64,000 bases of DNA. Origin: Gambelia wislizenii. Its lineage: Eukaryota; Chordata; Lepidosauria; Squamata; Crotaphytidae. Below the pieces are notes generated by a model. That model ran no database searches. It had not been told where the DNA came from and saw only the letters and a list, made by a program, of their open reading frames with translations. Of the stretch, positions 34,001 through 46,700 are shown in pieces (positions within the stretch are counted from its first letter, which is position 1; each line of letters opens with the position of its first letter). The stretch spans positions 197,515,809 through 197,579,808 of the forward strand of contig JAUMIR010000002.1 of assembly GCA_030847615.1 (NCBI GenBank). Direction: 5' to 3'. Both the position numbers and the translations under genes were made by a program.

Positions 34001-37000
34001 TTGATGTTTTACAGTGTGAGCCATTCTGAGGCTGTTTTATATTGTAAGCCATCTTGAGATCATTTGGCAAAAGGTGGAATAGAAATGCAATAAATAAATA
34101 AAAACATTCTACAAGGACTTAAGAAAAACACCAGCCTAGTGCCAGTGGTTTCTATAAATGAGTCTTGCCATTGTGCTTTATAGCCTGTGGTCTTGGTGGT
34201 CAAAGACCCTTGCTGTCATCTTTACCATGGGTGGGCAAAGTGTGACCCTTGGGGCCCTTCTGAAGCCCCCCAAAGCCCGCAGAAGCTGCATTTTAAAAAA
34301 TCAGATTGTTCAACTGAAAACCACAGCAAAATGCAGCAGTGTCACCCCCATACCCGAAAACACCTCAAAAAGGAAGCAAACAAACAAAAAAGACTGATAT
34401 CAAAACAGGAAGTGATGTGACATCATATCTGGTTGCGTTAAGAGTGCTGGGGGGAGGCACAGGGACAAGAACAGCCCCCCTCCATAGATGCCAACCCATT
34501 ATCTGAACCTATAGATTGGAAATGATACTTGTCAATGTGTTATTCTAAGAGCCTCTGGCAAAACTACGGAGTTGTTGGTTGCACAATAGTGACTCATATT
34601 TATGTTGAGCTTGGTGTGACTAATGCTGAATCTGCCACCCGTATTTTTGTATTTTATGTGATATACTTGGAAGTAATAGTTTTCTAGAAGGTCTTTCTAC
34701 ATAGGCATGGGAGGGAAAACTGTTTCCCCTCCTGTTTTTTCTCCTTGAAATCATTTCCCCCCAGAAAAATGGGAAACATTAAAATTTGAAAGAAAAAGTT
34801 GAATTATGGAATATTTTCTTTTAGAATTATGAAGGACAAAATGTTTGTATATTTGTGTGTATGTGCCTTCAAGTTGCCTGTCAACCTATCGTGACCCCAT
34901 GAATTTCATAGGGTTTTTTTAAGGCAAGGAATACTCAAAGGTGGTTTTCTCAGTTTCTTCCTCTGAAATATAGCTTACAGCACCTGATATTTGTTGACAG
35001 TCCAAGCACTAACCAATACTGATCCCGCTTAGCTTCTAAGATCAGATGGAATCTGGTGCCTTTAGATCAGCCTTTCTCAACCTTTTTACCCTGGTGGAAC
35101 GGTTGAAGCAATTTTCAGGTGTTGGGGAGCCTCTGCCTAAAAAACGTTACATTTACAGCTCAAAAAAAGTTTATTTTTTTCAATCTCAATATCTTGTGGC
35201 TCCCCTAACAACCTCTTGTGGAACTCTGGTTGAGAAACCCTGCTTTAGAGTCGTCAAGTCTTGCAGTTCGTATATTTACTTCCCCCAAATTATTTCTAAT
35301 AAAGTATGTAACAGGAAAAGTTTTTTATAAGATCAAATATAGTATCTGATTTTGTCTTGGTTCCCCCCCCCCCCCAGTTCTTTTATGGGAATGAATGCTT
35401 TATGTCTTCTTGGCACTATGGAGAAAATAATTTTCTTTGGTTTACTTGTGTTGATGAACTTTCTTTCTTTCTCTGCCAGCTCTTAATAAACCAGCAAATC
35501 AAAAAGGTTCCTTTCCTTTCAGGATCTTGTAGGTGCATTGTAACAAAAAATATTTTTTTAAAAGAGACACTTAATTTGTAATTATTGTCTCAGTAAACTG
35601 TTCTTTTAATACTCCAAATAAGATACATTTACGCCAAATGTTCACATAATACATTTTATGTTCCTAAAGTAACAAAGTAACTTTCAATCTGTAGAGGGTG
35701 CTAATGTCAGATTTTTTTTTTATTTTGTCTGAAAATTTCCATTTTTTTCTAACAACAACAAAAAAGGAAAAGCCCCCCCTCATGGCTTCAACATTTCTGA
35801 AAATTTTACATTTCCACAAAGGTTTAGCACAATTTATTATATTAGAGAATGAGTACTAAATCCAAAACAGTGTTGGTTAGTCTCTCTCAAACTCTCATTC
35901 TCTGTATTTTTTTGTTTTGACATCACATTGATCCTACTGTCCCCCCCCCCCCGCCCCACTTTATGCAGTTTCCAAAAGGAGTAAGTTATGTAGACCCAGC
36001 CATAGTGTTTGGCCTGCTCTGCTAAATTAGAGAGTGTTTCTCATCCATGACAATTCTATCTCTGTTTTCATAAAGACCAAATTAGAGTTGCCTGGTACAG
36101 GCTGTCCAAAGAACGTTGCTGGCAGGGTGGTCTAGTGCTGCTGGGTAAACCATAGCTGGGATGGGGACACCGTCCCTATTATTGGATCTCATATCTTTCA
36201 ACCATTATGTTAATTCTAAGAAAGATACCCTCTCTCACTGTGCCTCCGAGAGCAGAGGGTATACACATTTTGTTTGATTGGCATTCTTATCTAAGTGAGG
36301 CATTTTAACATATAGCCTTTGAATGAATTGTCAAGGCCTCTAAGCTGTGCTTCTGTCCCCAGAGTTTTATTTTTTCATGCAAAATATGCGGTAAAGCCTA
36401 AATTCTGTGCCCCAAAAGCCTGGGCACTATAACTATCCTTTTAATCAAAATGTTTTAACCTTCATCCACTCAGAAAGGACATTTTAGTTCCCCAGAATCA
36501 GACTTTGTTGCAGAATTCACACAAAACAAGATCTATAAGGTAGGTGTTTTAAAATACTGTCACCTGAAGAGTTGTAAAAAAAAATATTGTTGAGTTTCAG
36601 ACACTTGCCATGTACATTAAAAAAACAGGCAAAAGATGGCTGAGAGAAAACAAATCTATTGCTTTTTGCTAATAGATTACTTTTGTGTCTTGGCCAATGT
36701 AATGTATTGGTACAAAAATGGTGCCATGCTGTTTTCCAGAGAGCCAGGATATTGAGAAACAGAAGTGACATATTCTGATTGTAAAAATGTTGATCACAGG
36801 TGGGGAGGGGAGGTTGAGTTGGAATTCTTAGTGGGATCAGGAAGCAAAAGACATGTAAAGTTATTCATGTCTTTTAAAAATGTACCCTGGAACCAAATGT
36901 ACCTTGGAACCAAACCCCAGAGAATACCAAGGGTCCACTGTATTACTTTTTCTGCAGTAGGCCATTTTAGTGCTGCTAAGGTGTTGCTGTTTTGCTGGAA

Positions 37001-40000
37001 GTGGAACTGAAGCTTTAGTTCCACTCTATACAATATTTTCCATAGTAATTCTGTATTACTGCACATTTGCAGGCTTGAAAGCTGAAAATGTGCATAGGTG
37101 CACAGTTACTTGAAGAATGAACAAGGAACACAGCAGTGTAACCAGGGACTTAGTATAAGGTAGAAATAATTATTACTATAGTGCAAGCATTTCACTTTGG
37201 GAGAAAGGAGGCATATACATTTAATAAATAAAAATTTTAAAAAGGAGAAATGTGCAGTGTTTATGCTGTGATCACTTTACTGGCACACATTAGGTGGTTA
37301 TGCTGAAGCACTAGTGCAAACAAACTCTTCTGGCTGATACCAGGAGGTCAGCTACATGGGAGAATTAAGTCTGGGAAATATCGACTCTGGCGCAGGGAGG
37401 GTGCGCTGCTGAAGAAGGCCCAAAGACCCCACGGCGAGGTGGCTGTGCCGCCCGAAGAAACCAGCAGCAGACTTGCCACTGGAGAGTGGAGCAGTGTGTG
37501 TGTGTGTGTGTGTATGTGTGTGTCCAAAGGCTGGATGGCCAGATCGTCGCTGCGACCACGCAGCAGAAGGAGGGGAAACCAGACGGAGAGAGTACCGGGA
37601 TATGGGGCACTGCAGTGACGGCTAAGGTGCTACTGGGAAGGTGAAGCGAGGAGGGGTACTCTTGCCCCGCCCCTGCCCACTGTACTTCCAGTTATCAAGA
37701 AATCTGAGATACATAGTACCGTTATGTTCACAACATCAAAAAACTGAATACTTGCGTACTTTAAAAAAAAATCCTCGGAAAATAGTGGGATGGAAAGTCA
37801 CAGCTTTCCTCGTTTTTTTTGCCTCCCCTCCTTCTGAATATCATGCATATGGCCCACCGAGCAATTGTATTCTGCTTGAATTCTCCCCTGCTTTTTTTTT
37901 TTTTTTGCCATGTAGTCAACCCCCACTTGCACTTTTTTAGTCTACTGTTATCAGGCTTATGTTTGCGAAAGATTTAAAGAAGTTGAGCATGACCTTTTTG
38001 TGGCGTTGTTTTGTTCCAAATGGCTTTGCAAATCTGATTTGTTTACCCCAAACAAGCCTTGAGTAGCAGAAATCAGTGAAGTATTGTCTGCATGCAGAGA
38101 TCCTAACTGTTCCACTTGAAGACTACTTAGAAGTTGCATTCCTTCCAATATGATGTGCTCTCTTCAGTGTTGTTTTAGTTGCAGCCTCTCAAAACTGTTG
38201 CCCTGCTTGGGAACTTACGATTTGTGAGATTTACCATTATATAATGGAAGTTCAAAAGTGTTAGGCAAGAGTTTCAATGAGGATTTCTGTGTGCCAGGAA
38301 AAGGACAGCAAAGAGAATTTGCTTAATTAAAGCACTGAAAGAACTTGTTTTAATGATGCTAGACAACCTTGATTTGATTTGAGCACATTAATCTTGGGCC
38401 CCCTTTACCCCAGCTGCTCTTGAAAAATACTGTTTTCAGTGGTTGCTTGTCTTCATAGAATTAGTCATAGTGATTTGCTTGGGGTTCAGAAAAGAGAATA
38501 CTGCTGCCAAAGGACAAGACGAACAATAATAGATGGGTGTAAGAGGCTACATTAATAAGATGGGTTATAAGGAAAAGCTGCTCAAATGTTGACTTTGCTT
38601 TGCTGGGCAGATGCAAAAGAGTTATAACCTCCAGGCCTTCAAAACATACCAAGACAGCAGGACTGTGAAGGAAGTTCTATAGTAGGACCCCCATATCCAC
38701 TGATTCATTATCCAGAATCAATTATCCACAGGACACAAAACAGCACACCTACCATAGAGTCTTCCTAGAAAAATGTGTCCTCTCTAGTCATTGTCTAGGT
38801 CCTCCAAGGCAACTCTATGGTATTTTAAACCAGAAGTCCCATTATTTCATAAAATAATTTATTTTATTTTATTATTTTCAGTGGTGTTCATTATTATCCA
38901 TGGTTTTCTGTATCCAGACCCTCCTTGAACAAATCCCCAGTGGATACAGGGGTCCTACTGTCTTGAAATGTGGCATTTAGATAAGAAAGCTATATACTGT
39001 ACTAAGATTTAAAATGACTAAACATAGCAGCAAGGTAGCCATACTGTTTTATCAATGCCACTCTGTTTTTTTGGTGTGACCTGCTAAACAGGTATAATCT
39101 GCTTGCACAATCCTAGTTGGGATGGGCCTGTATCTCTGAAAGGAAACACACTCTGGTTCTATCCACCAGCTAGAGGAATAAGAACAGTTGGGCTATGTGA
39201 GATTGGAGTATGTGTGTGTGTGTATTGCTATTAATCTACTGAAATCCACCTTGAGGATAATTGGATTGAAAGACAAGGTATAGATCTTCTGAATAAATAT
39301 CTTAGGGTACGTTGCATTCAGATAGGTTCACAAAGATAAAACAAAATACAGCATTGTGGTGTATTGTGGTATACACCTTGGTATGTAGAATGTACCTTAT
39401 GACCTACTTGCAGTGGTCACCTAAGTGGAAAATTTAAAAAATGGTTAAATATTTTGGTGACTCTTCCTCTCTAACTCTTACATAAATATGCAAAGGGATC
39501 TTGTAGCACTTTTGAGACTAACTGAGGGGTTGTCTAAATGGTGAAAATAACCCTCATGGAATTCGCTGGGAATACGACCTGTCTAAATGGGATCCCACAT
39601 CAATCCACAGTATTCAGAAGGAGGGGGGCCCAAAACAGCAGAAACAGCGCTGGAAAAGCCTTTGTGGCTTTTCCTGTAGTTTAAAAAAAAAACACTGAGG
39701 GGGTGTTCATTCCTGCTTGTTAGGACAAGTGATTTGGTTTGAATCGCTTTCCCGTATGAAAGGCAGCGCAAAGCTGACTGGCCAGGCAGGTGCGGGAGGG
39801 GGCTTACTAATAGGACAAGCAACTACTGCTACCATGTTGGATTTTTGCCTTAGCGAGCAATCGCTAAGGTGATAAAACAGAGTGTTTTTTGTTTTGCTGT
39901 CCTTTTAACTCGAAAAATCGCTCTATTGCTCCAGCGATAGACAGTGGCTTTAAAAAAAAAAGTTCAGCAGCAGCAAAGTACTAACACAGCTAAATCACTT

Positions 40001-43000
40001 GCAGCTGCCATCTGGCATGTGAAGTTTCTGGGGGCAAAAACACTGTTAAGGCAAGTTGCTGCTGCTGCGAAATGCCATTACTGTGAAGTACTATGGCATT
40101 TTACAATTTCACTGTTTTTAATTCTATGATCTTTTTTATTTAAGTTTTTAACATTTGTATTATATTTAAAGTATTTAAAGTGTAAAGTTATTTATAATGA
40201 TAGAAATTGTTTTAATGCTGCTGTTTTAATATTTGTATTAGAATGTTCCGATGTTTGTATGATGTTTGCTGCCCCGATCCTGATGGGAGAGGCGGGATAT
40301 AAATTCTTCTTCTTCTTCTTCTTCTTCTTCTTTTCCCCCTTGTATAGATGAGAAGAGAGAAAGAAGTTGGTAGCATAAGCTTTTGTAGACTTAAAGCTAC
40401 TTCCCTAGATGTGTATTATATAAAGTTACTGATAACACAGAGGTGTTTATCTGTAATTCTCTTTCTCTTGGCCCTCATGCAGGAGATTTTTAGGACTGTA
40501 TATTGGAATATATGTTGCAGTCTAGGGGCTTCACCCTACCTTGTTCATGGAATACTTGTATTTGTAGTCCTATTTGTCCTGTGTGTTTTCTTATTGTTTC
40601 TGGCTTTCTTTTTACCACAGGAAATCCCCCCCCCTCTGGCTTTTCTTCGCAAACGAAGATTCAGGAAGGACTCATCCCGTGCTTTCTGCAAGCATGCTGA
40701 TAACTGAAAAGGCCGATCTGAGATAAACATGTCCGGTTGCAGAAATCACAGCAGAGGGTCTCCTTGGGTGTTGTTTCCAGGTTGTGATTCTTTCTGTGTT
40801 GTCATTTCTCTTCAAGACTTGTTCGGCGTGAGTTCTCAAATAAGGCTGAAGCATTGTGGATAGTGCGTCTCTATGCCTCCCGATGTGAGGCCAGGGCAGA
40901 CCATTGTTGGTGATCAATTTGGCTGAGCCTGAGATGTTTTTTTCCAGGGACTCCTTGTATCGCCTTTTTGGAGCGCCTCTCTTATGCTGACCCGTGGCGA
41001 GTTCACTGTAGAGTACTGTTTTTGGGAGACGATGGTCCTCCATCCTAGAAACGTGCCCTGCCCAGCGCAGCTGTGTTCTCAATATCATGGCCTCAGTGCT
41101 GGTGATCCTTGCTTGCTCAAGGACAGCAACATTCGTCACATAGTCAGTCCAGTGTATATTTAGGATTGTACTTAGACAGCGCTGAGGAAAACGTTCGAGG
41201 AGTCGTAAGTGTTGGCAATAGGTGACTCATGTTTCAGACCCACAAAGGAGAATAGACAGTACGATGGCTCTATACACACTGATTTTTGTGCTTCGCCTCA
41301 GGTGTTTGTTACTCCAGACTCTTTTGTAAAGTCTTCCAAATGCGCTATATGCCTTTGCTAATCTGTGATCAATCTCTTTGTCAATCTTGGCATTTGAGGA
41401 GATGATGCTTCCCAGGCAAAGGATCACAGGAAATCAATCCACTAAAGAGGAAAAGACTAAATAGCTACACCATGTCCTTTAGCAGCACCTGGAGTCCCCC
41501 ATCTGGAAGCACCTTCTGTCCCTTCTGTCCTGATTGATTCTCAGATTCTCTTTTGTCTGTGTAGGGGGAACTTTGCCTCATTAGGCCTTTACCCAGGTCT
41601 TTATCATCCTATCCATACAGTCAACTGGAAAGTTCAGCACTAGTCTCTGCTGGTGAAATACCATATGTGTACCCATGTTCTGGCAGCTTCTGTGAGCATT
41701 AGTTTTTATTTTTCCTTTCCTGCCTTCTTTTCCAGGACACAGCTGATGACATCCATGCAATTGATAGCTGTGAATACATCTGGGAGGCTGGTGTGGGGTT
41801 TGCTCATTCACCACAACCAAACTATATCCATGATCTAAACAGGTGAGAATATTAGAGAACAGGCAACAGAGAGGTGATTGCACGAGTCAGACAAGATTGG
41901 CTCTAGGCAAAAAAGCAAGGTTACCATTTCTCATGGACCATTCTGAGTATGTGTGGAAATCTAGTTGATCAGATGCTAATGTTGTCTAAGGCTAGGTATC
42001 ATTACATTTTGGAACTTAATTTCATGGAAGGGGAAGCATTTGTTTACTGTTCAAGTGCACAGTCTATATGGTGCTTGATAGAATATGAAAGCTAAGACAT
42101 AATTAATTTATGAAATGGTATGAGTTGACAATACTTAATGCAAAGGCCATATCAATGGCTGCATTGTGTTTCAGTGCTTGCTGTCACTGTTTCACTTGCT
42201 GGAGCTAGATGGACTCTTGTGATTGGAATGGGGCCAAACAGGAGGCACCATTTTGATAATCTACCATTTTAATAGTTGTTCATTGTGAACTGGAAAATGT
42301 ATTTTTGCCCCATGGCTTCTGACAACTAAGGGGTGGTGGGTGGTGGGAGAGAACAATACTCCTAGAAAAGCATTTCTTTGCTCAGAAGTAAAATCGGTAA
42401 CGAGAGTGGTTAATTGCAACTCTTGCCTAAGTGTTTATTGAAAAAAATTGAAAAACATATTCAAACAGAAATGAGCAAAAGTCCCAGTACAATGGGGAAA
42501 ATTCAAAACAAATCAACTGTATGTTTCTACAGATGGGCCTTCTTCATGTTTTTTTTCCAGGACAGAACTCTTGAAACTCCTGCTGACTTGTTTCTCAGAG
42601 GTTATGTACCTGCCCCCCTCCTCAGACAGTGGCAATACCAATCCTTGGGTCCAGTTCTTCTGTTCCACTGAGAACAGGTGAGCAGATTGCTTCTGAGAAA
42701 TTCTACTTTAACGCAAACCTTTTATCTGTTCATCCCCTTCCCTCTTTTTGTGCCTGTTTCAAAACATGTTAATTTGTTTCCTGTTACTTCAGTATACCTG
42801 CCTTGAATGCCAACAGTTGCTTATCTTGAATTCACACATTTTGCCTTGATAGCAGGTGTATTTTACTCTTATTCACATTGGAAATTGAAGTTCATTGTAC
42901 TTCTGGAATGCATTTTGGTTGTTCTGACTAGTGCAGCTTGTTGGTGTTATCTGGTTTGTAATTCTCGATTTCTGGTGAATGCTGCCCTCTGGTGTTAGTC

Positions 43001-43731
43001 CCTTGGAGTATCCTTCCTCTCAAAATGGCTTAAGGCAGCACATTTTAACAGGATAAGTGACTGGGTTTACCTCACTGCCATTCATGTTTTAAAAGAGCCT
43101 ATTGGTTTTGTTCTTCAACAAGCTTTCTCGGTGGTGGCACCCTTCCTTAGAGAGGTTCATTGCATGCTTACTTCAAAAAACCTTTCAATAACAAGTGAAG
43201 TCTTCCCAGCTTCCAGATGTTTCAAGATATTTAAAATATCACCTTAAGATCCTTACAGTTTTTAATTTTTTAAAATTCATTTTATGTTTTTTATTGCTAA
43301 CCTCCCAGTAGGAATTAACTTGATAGTATACAAATTAGGCAAATAAAATGAATAATTCACCCCATCAATTAATGTGATAAAAAAATTATCACTGATAGTG
43401 TCTTACGTATGCATTTAAATCATGAGGTATGTATAGCTCACTCTTGCTTCTGAATTAGGGTTAGATTTATTATCTGAACTTAAATATCTGTCTGTTCAGA
43501 TTCCTCAAAATTGACTTTATTCTTAGCAGAGTCGGCTGTGTTATCTCCAGTCCAATGCCTGTAGCTTTACTCCTTTCTCTGCATAACGAAAAGGAGCAGT
43601 CCCACTGTAAAACAGAGTAAGCCATACAAACCTTCAAAGGAATGCCTCTTATATATTTTGAAATAGTAAAACCCAGCTGTTCATTGTCCATGGAAGAGAT
43701 AGGCTTCCTGGTGTTTGTTCTTCTGCCATCA

Positions 43732-43787
<56 letters not shown>

Positions 43788-46700
43788 AATCTGTGCAAGT
43801 ATTTATAGATTCCATGGCAGGAGGCACTTGTCTTTGAAGCAGTGTATAGTAAACTATTGTGAACATGAAACCTGACAGCATAAATAGGTACTGTTTTGTT
43901 TTGTTGTTTATTGTAAGTTACTTTGGGGAGATTACTTTTGCAAAAGGATCTGATATATTTAAAGTACTTTATATATTGCTGGCAACATTATAGTCATCCA
44001 CACTATGTATTCTGTAATCAAATTGGATGTTTTTTTGTGCGGCCTCATACAAATGGGCCGGCCTGCACAGATTATTTGAAACATTCTAGAGCTGAGCAAG
44101 CTTCTTTTGGAAGGTACTTCGGGATGTTACTCTATTTCTCCAAATGGTAGAAAGAATAACCCAAAATAATGAGATGATACCTGATCAGAACTGCCTGTTT
44201 CCTTTTCACTAACTCACATTGAATCTGAGGCATGTGAGCATTATTTCCACTCTTTCACACAGCAGTGAATTGACGCTAATGGAATGCATATCTTGTAGAA
44301 AGACTGCCTCTCTTTGAAAAGCTTTTACCACTACCAAGAGTCCCCCCCCCTTGCAATGTATCTCTTTGAGCATGTTGGGTCCTCTTTCAGGCATGCACTA
44401 CCACTGTTCACTTCCCTCTTGAATATCGTCTGTGCTTATGATCCAGTGGGCTACGGGATTCCTTATAACCACTTGCTGTTCTCGGACTATCGTGAACCCC
44501 TAGTGGAGCAGGCTGCCCAAGTCCTGATAGTCACATTGGACTATGACACTTCCACCAGCTCCAGTCCAACAGTAGATGGTACTACAACTGGTACAGTCAT
44601 GGATGATACTGATGTGAGTTGTACCCAGTTTTAGCTGTTTTGATAATACTTGGGGGTGGCTGGGTGATGGTGGTATTTGGTTTTCCTTTCCTGGGAATTT
44701 TGTAAGTACGTACTTGTGATCTTCAGTCAGAACAGTTCCAGTTTTTCATTACTTTCTGTATGTGTGTACCATGAAGCCAGGGCCCAGACTCATACAGAGT
44801 TTAAATCTAATGATCTGCCAGATGGTTGGAATACTAGCATCAAAGCTGTTCCCCCCCCCAGGTAACTCAGAAGACCTTGCAGGTGGTGGTGATTACCTGA
44901 CTGCCTAAAGGGTTTTCTAGCAGACACACAGCTGGCAATTCTTAGCATAAAGTTCCTTGAAAGATTGAAATCAAGACCTTTAGGCAGTTTTACTCTGAAA
45001 GATGGCTGGCATCTCTTGAACCGAAGCCAAGACATGTATAAGCTTTAACAAATTGATGGGGTTTTGGTTTGTTTTTTGAACAAGGAATGCATACAATACA
45101 GTGGGCCCTCAATATCAGCTGGGGTTTGGTTCCAGGACCCCTGTGGATACCAAAATCCATGGCTGCTCAAGTCCCATAATATACAATGGCATAGTAAAAC
45201 GGTGTCCTTTATATAAAATGGCAAAATCAAGCTTTGCTTTTTGGGTGTGTGGTTTTTGTTTTGCTTTTTGTGTGTGTGAGGGAGGGAGATATTTTCAAGC
45301 TATAGATGGTCGAATCCATGGAAGCAGAATCTGTGAATATGGAGGTCCGACTGTAATAACAGAAAAACAAGTCACCAAATCTGTCTATTTCAAGCCTTAT
45401 ATTTCCTCAGCCAGGTAGTCCTGGGTTGGTTGGCCTCTTGGAGGAGACAACTTACCTCTCTTATAAAGTCAGCATGCCAGCTACACACAGCTTGAATTTC
45501 TGAGTCTTCCTTAACAGGCCTAGAGAAACAACTGTTTTTTAAAAAAGTTTTTAAGAAATAAGATTCTCTTGCTCTTTTGTTTACATTCTTCCTTAAAGCT
45601 GATACTACATTTTCCATGTCGTTTCCTGAAACAGTTTGATTTTTCAGGTAAAATAGTTAGGATTTCTTAGGAGTAACTTGGGAGAACAGAAGCTGTTTAG
45701 TTCCTTCCTTATTGGCTACTGTCATTTCAAAGTGACACTTTCCCTCCCTCAATAATTTAAACAGCTTCCACCAAAATAAAAGGTACAGAATCCTAGTTTC
45801 CTCAGTCCTCTGATTAGTTCTCAAGCCATCCTCAGTTTGAAGCCACCTACACCCTCATTATTGAAGAAAAGAAAGTCCTTGGGGAAACTGATTGTAGAAC
45901 AACGTATATCATGTTTTGTTTAACAAATCTGAAGGTAGACAGTAGTATTGATTAATCTGGAAATGGCTGAACATAGATTAAAATTGTAAAATGGAAGTTC
46001 TTGCCAGATAGGAATCATAGATTAAATGACAATAGTGGGAGCTGGTGCCCTGTAGGAGCAGGTGGTTGGGTGCCACTCTCCATGTTGCGAGCAAGTATGT
46101 GTAACAAAACTCCAGCAACCCCTACAAAGGGAAGGCATTTTGGGGAAGAACAATTTAGCAATAGCATTGATATTTCTATACCATTTATCAGTGCCAAAGC
46201 CCTCCCCAAGCAGTTTACAATGTGTTAGCTAGTTGCCCCCAACAAGCTGGGTACTCAATTTACCGACCTACGGAAGGATGGAAGGCTGAATCAACCTTGG
46301 AGCTCTCTGGGATTGAACTCATAATATTGTGGCTTGCAGTACTGGCATTTAACCACTGCACCACCAGGGCTCTCTAGAGTAGTTTAAAGTAGATAAATAG
46401 TGTAAGGAGGAGGAGTTGAATCCTTTCCTCACATGCTACTTTTCCAGCACACACAAGGTTCTACACATGTTTGTATAACTTTAGAAGATTAAATGGAATT
46501 GTTCAGCTCATAGGAGGATCTGTCCATCTTGAATTCCTAATCATAGATCTATCACAGAGTGAACGCTGTTGACAGGAAAGCTGTTGCTTCTTGAGGCTGT
46601 AGTGTATCTCCCCACTGCCCCCTCCTGTCCTCCCAGAATCAGTGTACAGCTCATTATCTATAAATTACCTAAAGTCCTGAAAAAGTCCAGCTGGGATGCT

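Larger units (their letters stand above)
28732..41735. other. HID1: HID1 intron 4: content
   Basis: The longest intron in the window (13 kb). It holds a long CR1 (about 28800-31676), nonautonomous DNA elements (31945-32970, 37346-37921, 39535-40120), hairpin DNA (33434-33733), an L2-like tail (33995-34105), a 5S SINE with nested hAT-like MITE (34847-35260), a Tigger-like MITE (38680-38960), an L2 tail and LINE insertion (40110-41424). I see nothing I can name in 34106-34846 (possibly a MITE end at 34225), 35261-37345, 37922-38679, 38961-39534 and 41436-41735, apart from C-runs at 35363-35377 and 35941-35952. Confidence 0.7.

Noticed and set aside
43642..43875. Lys/Glu/Arg-rich small protein
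   Set aside because: It is translation of the (AAAG)n microsatellite.
46165..46377. A tRNA gene on the minus strand
   Set aside because: A- and B-box-like motifs are present, but no cloverleaf could be made and the body continues as a SINE with a second copy at 56007-56290.
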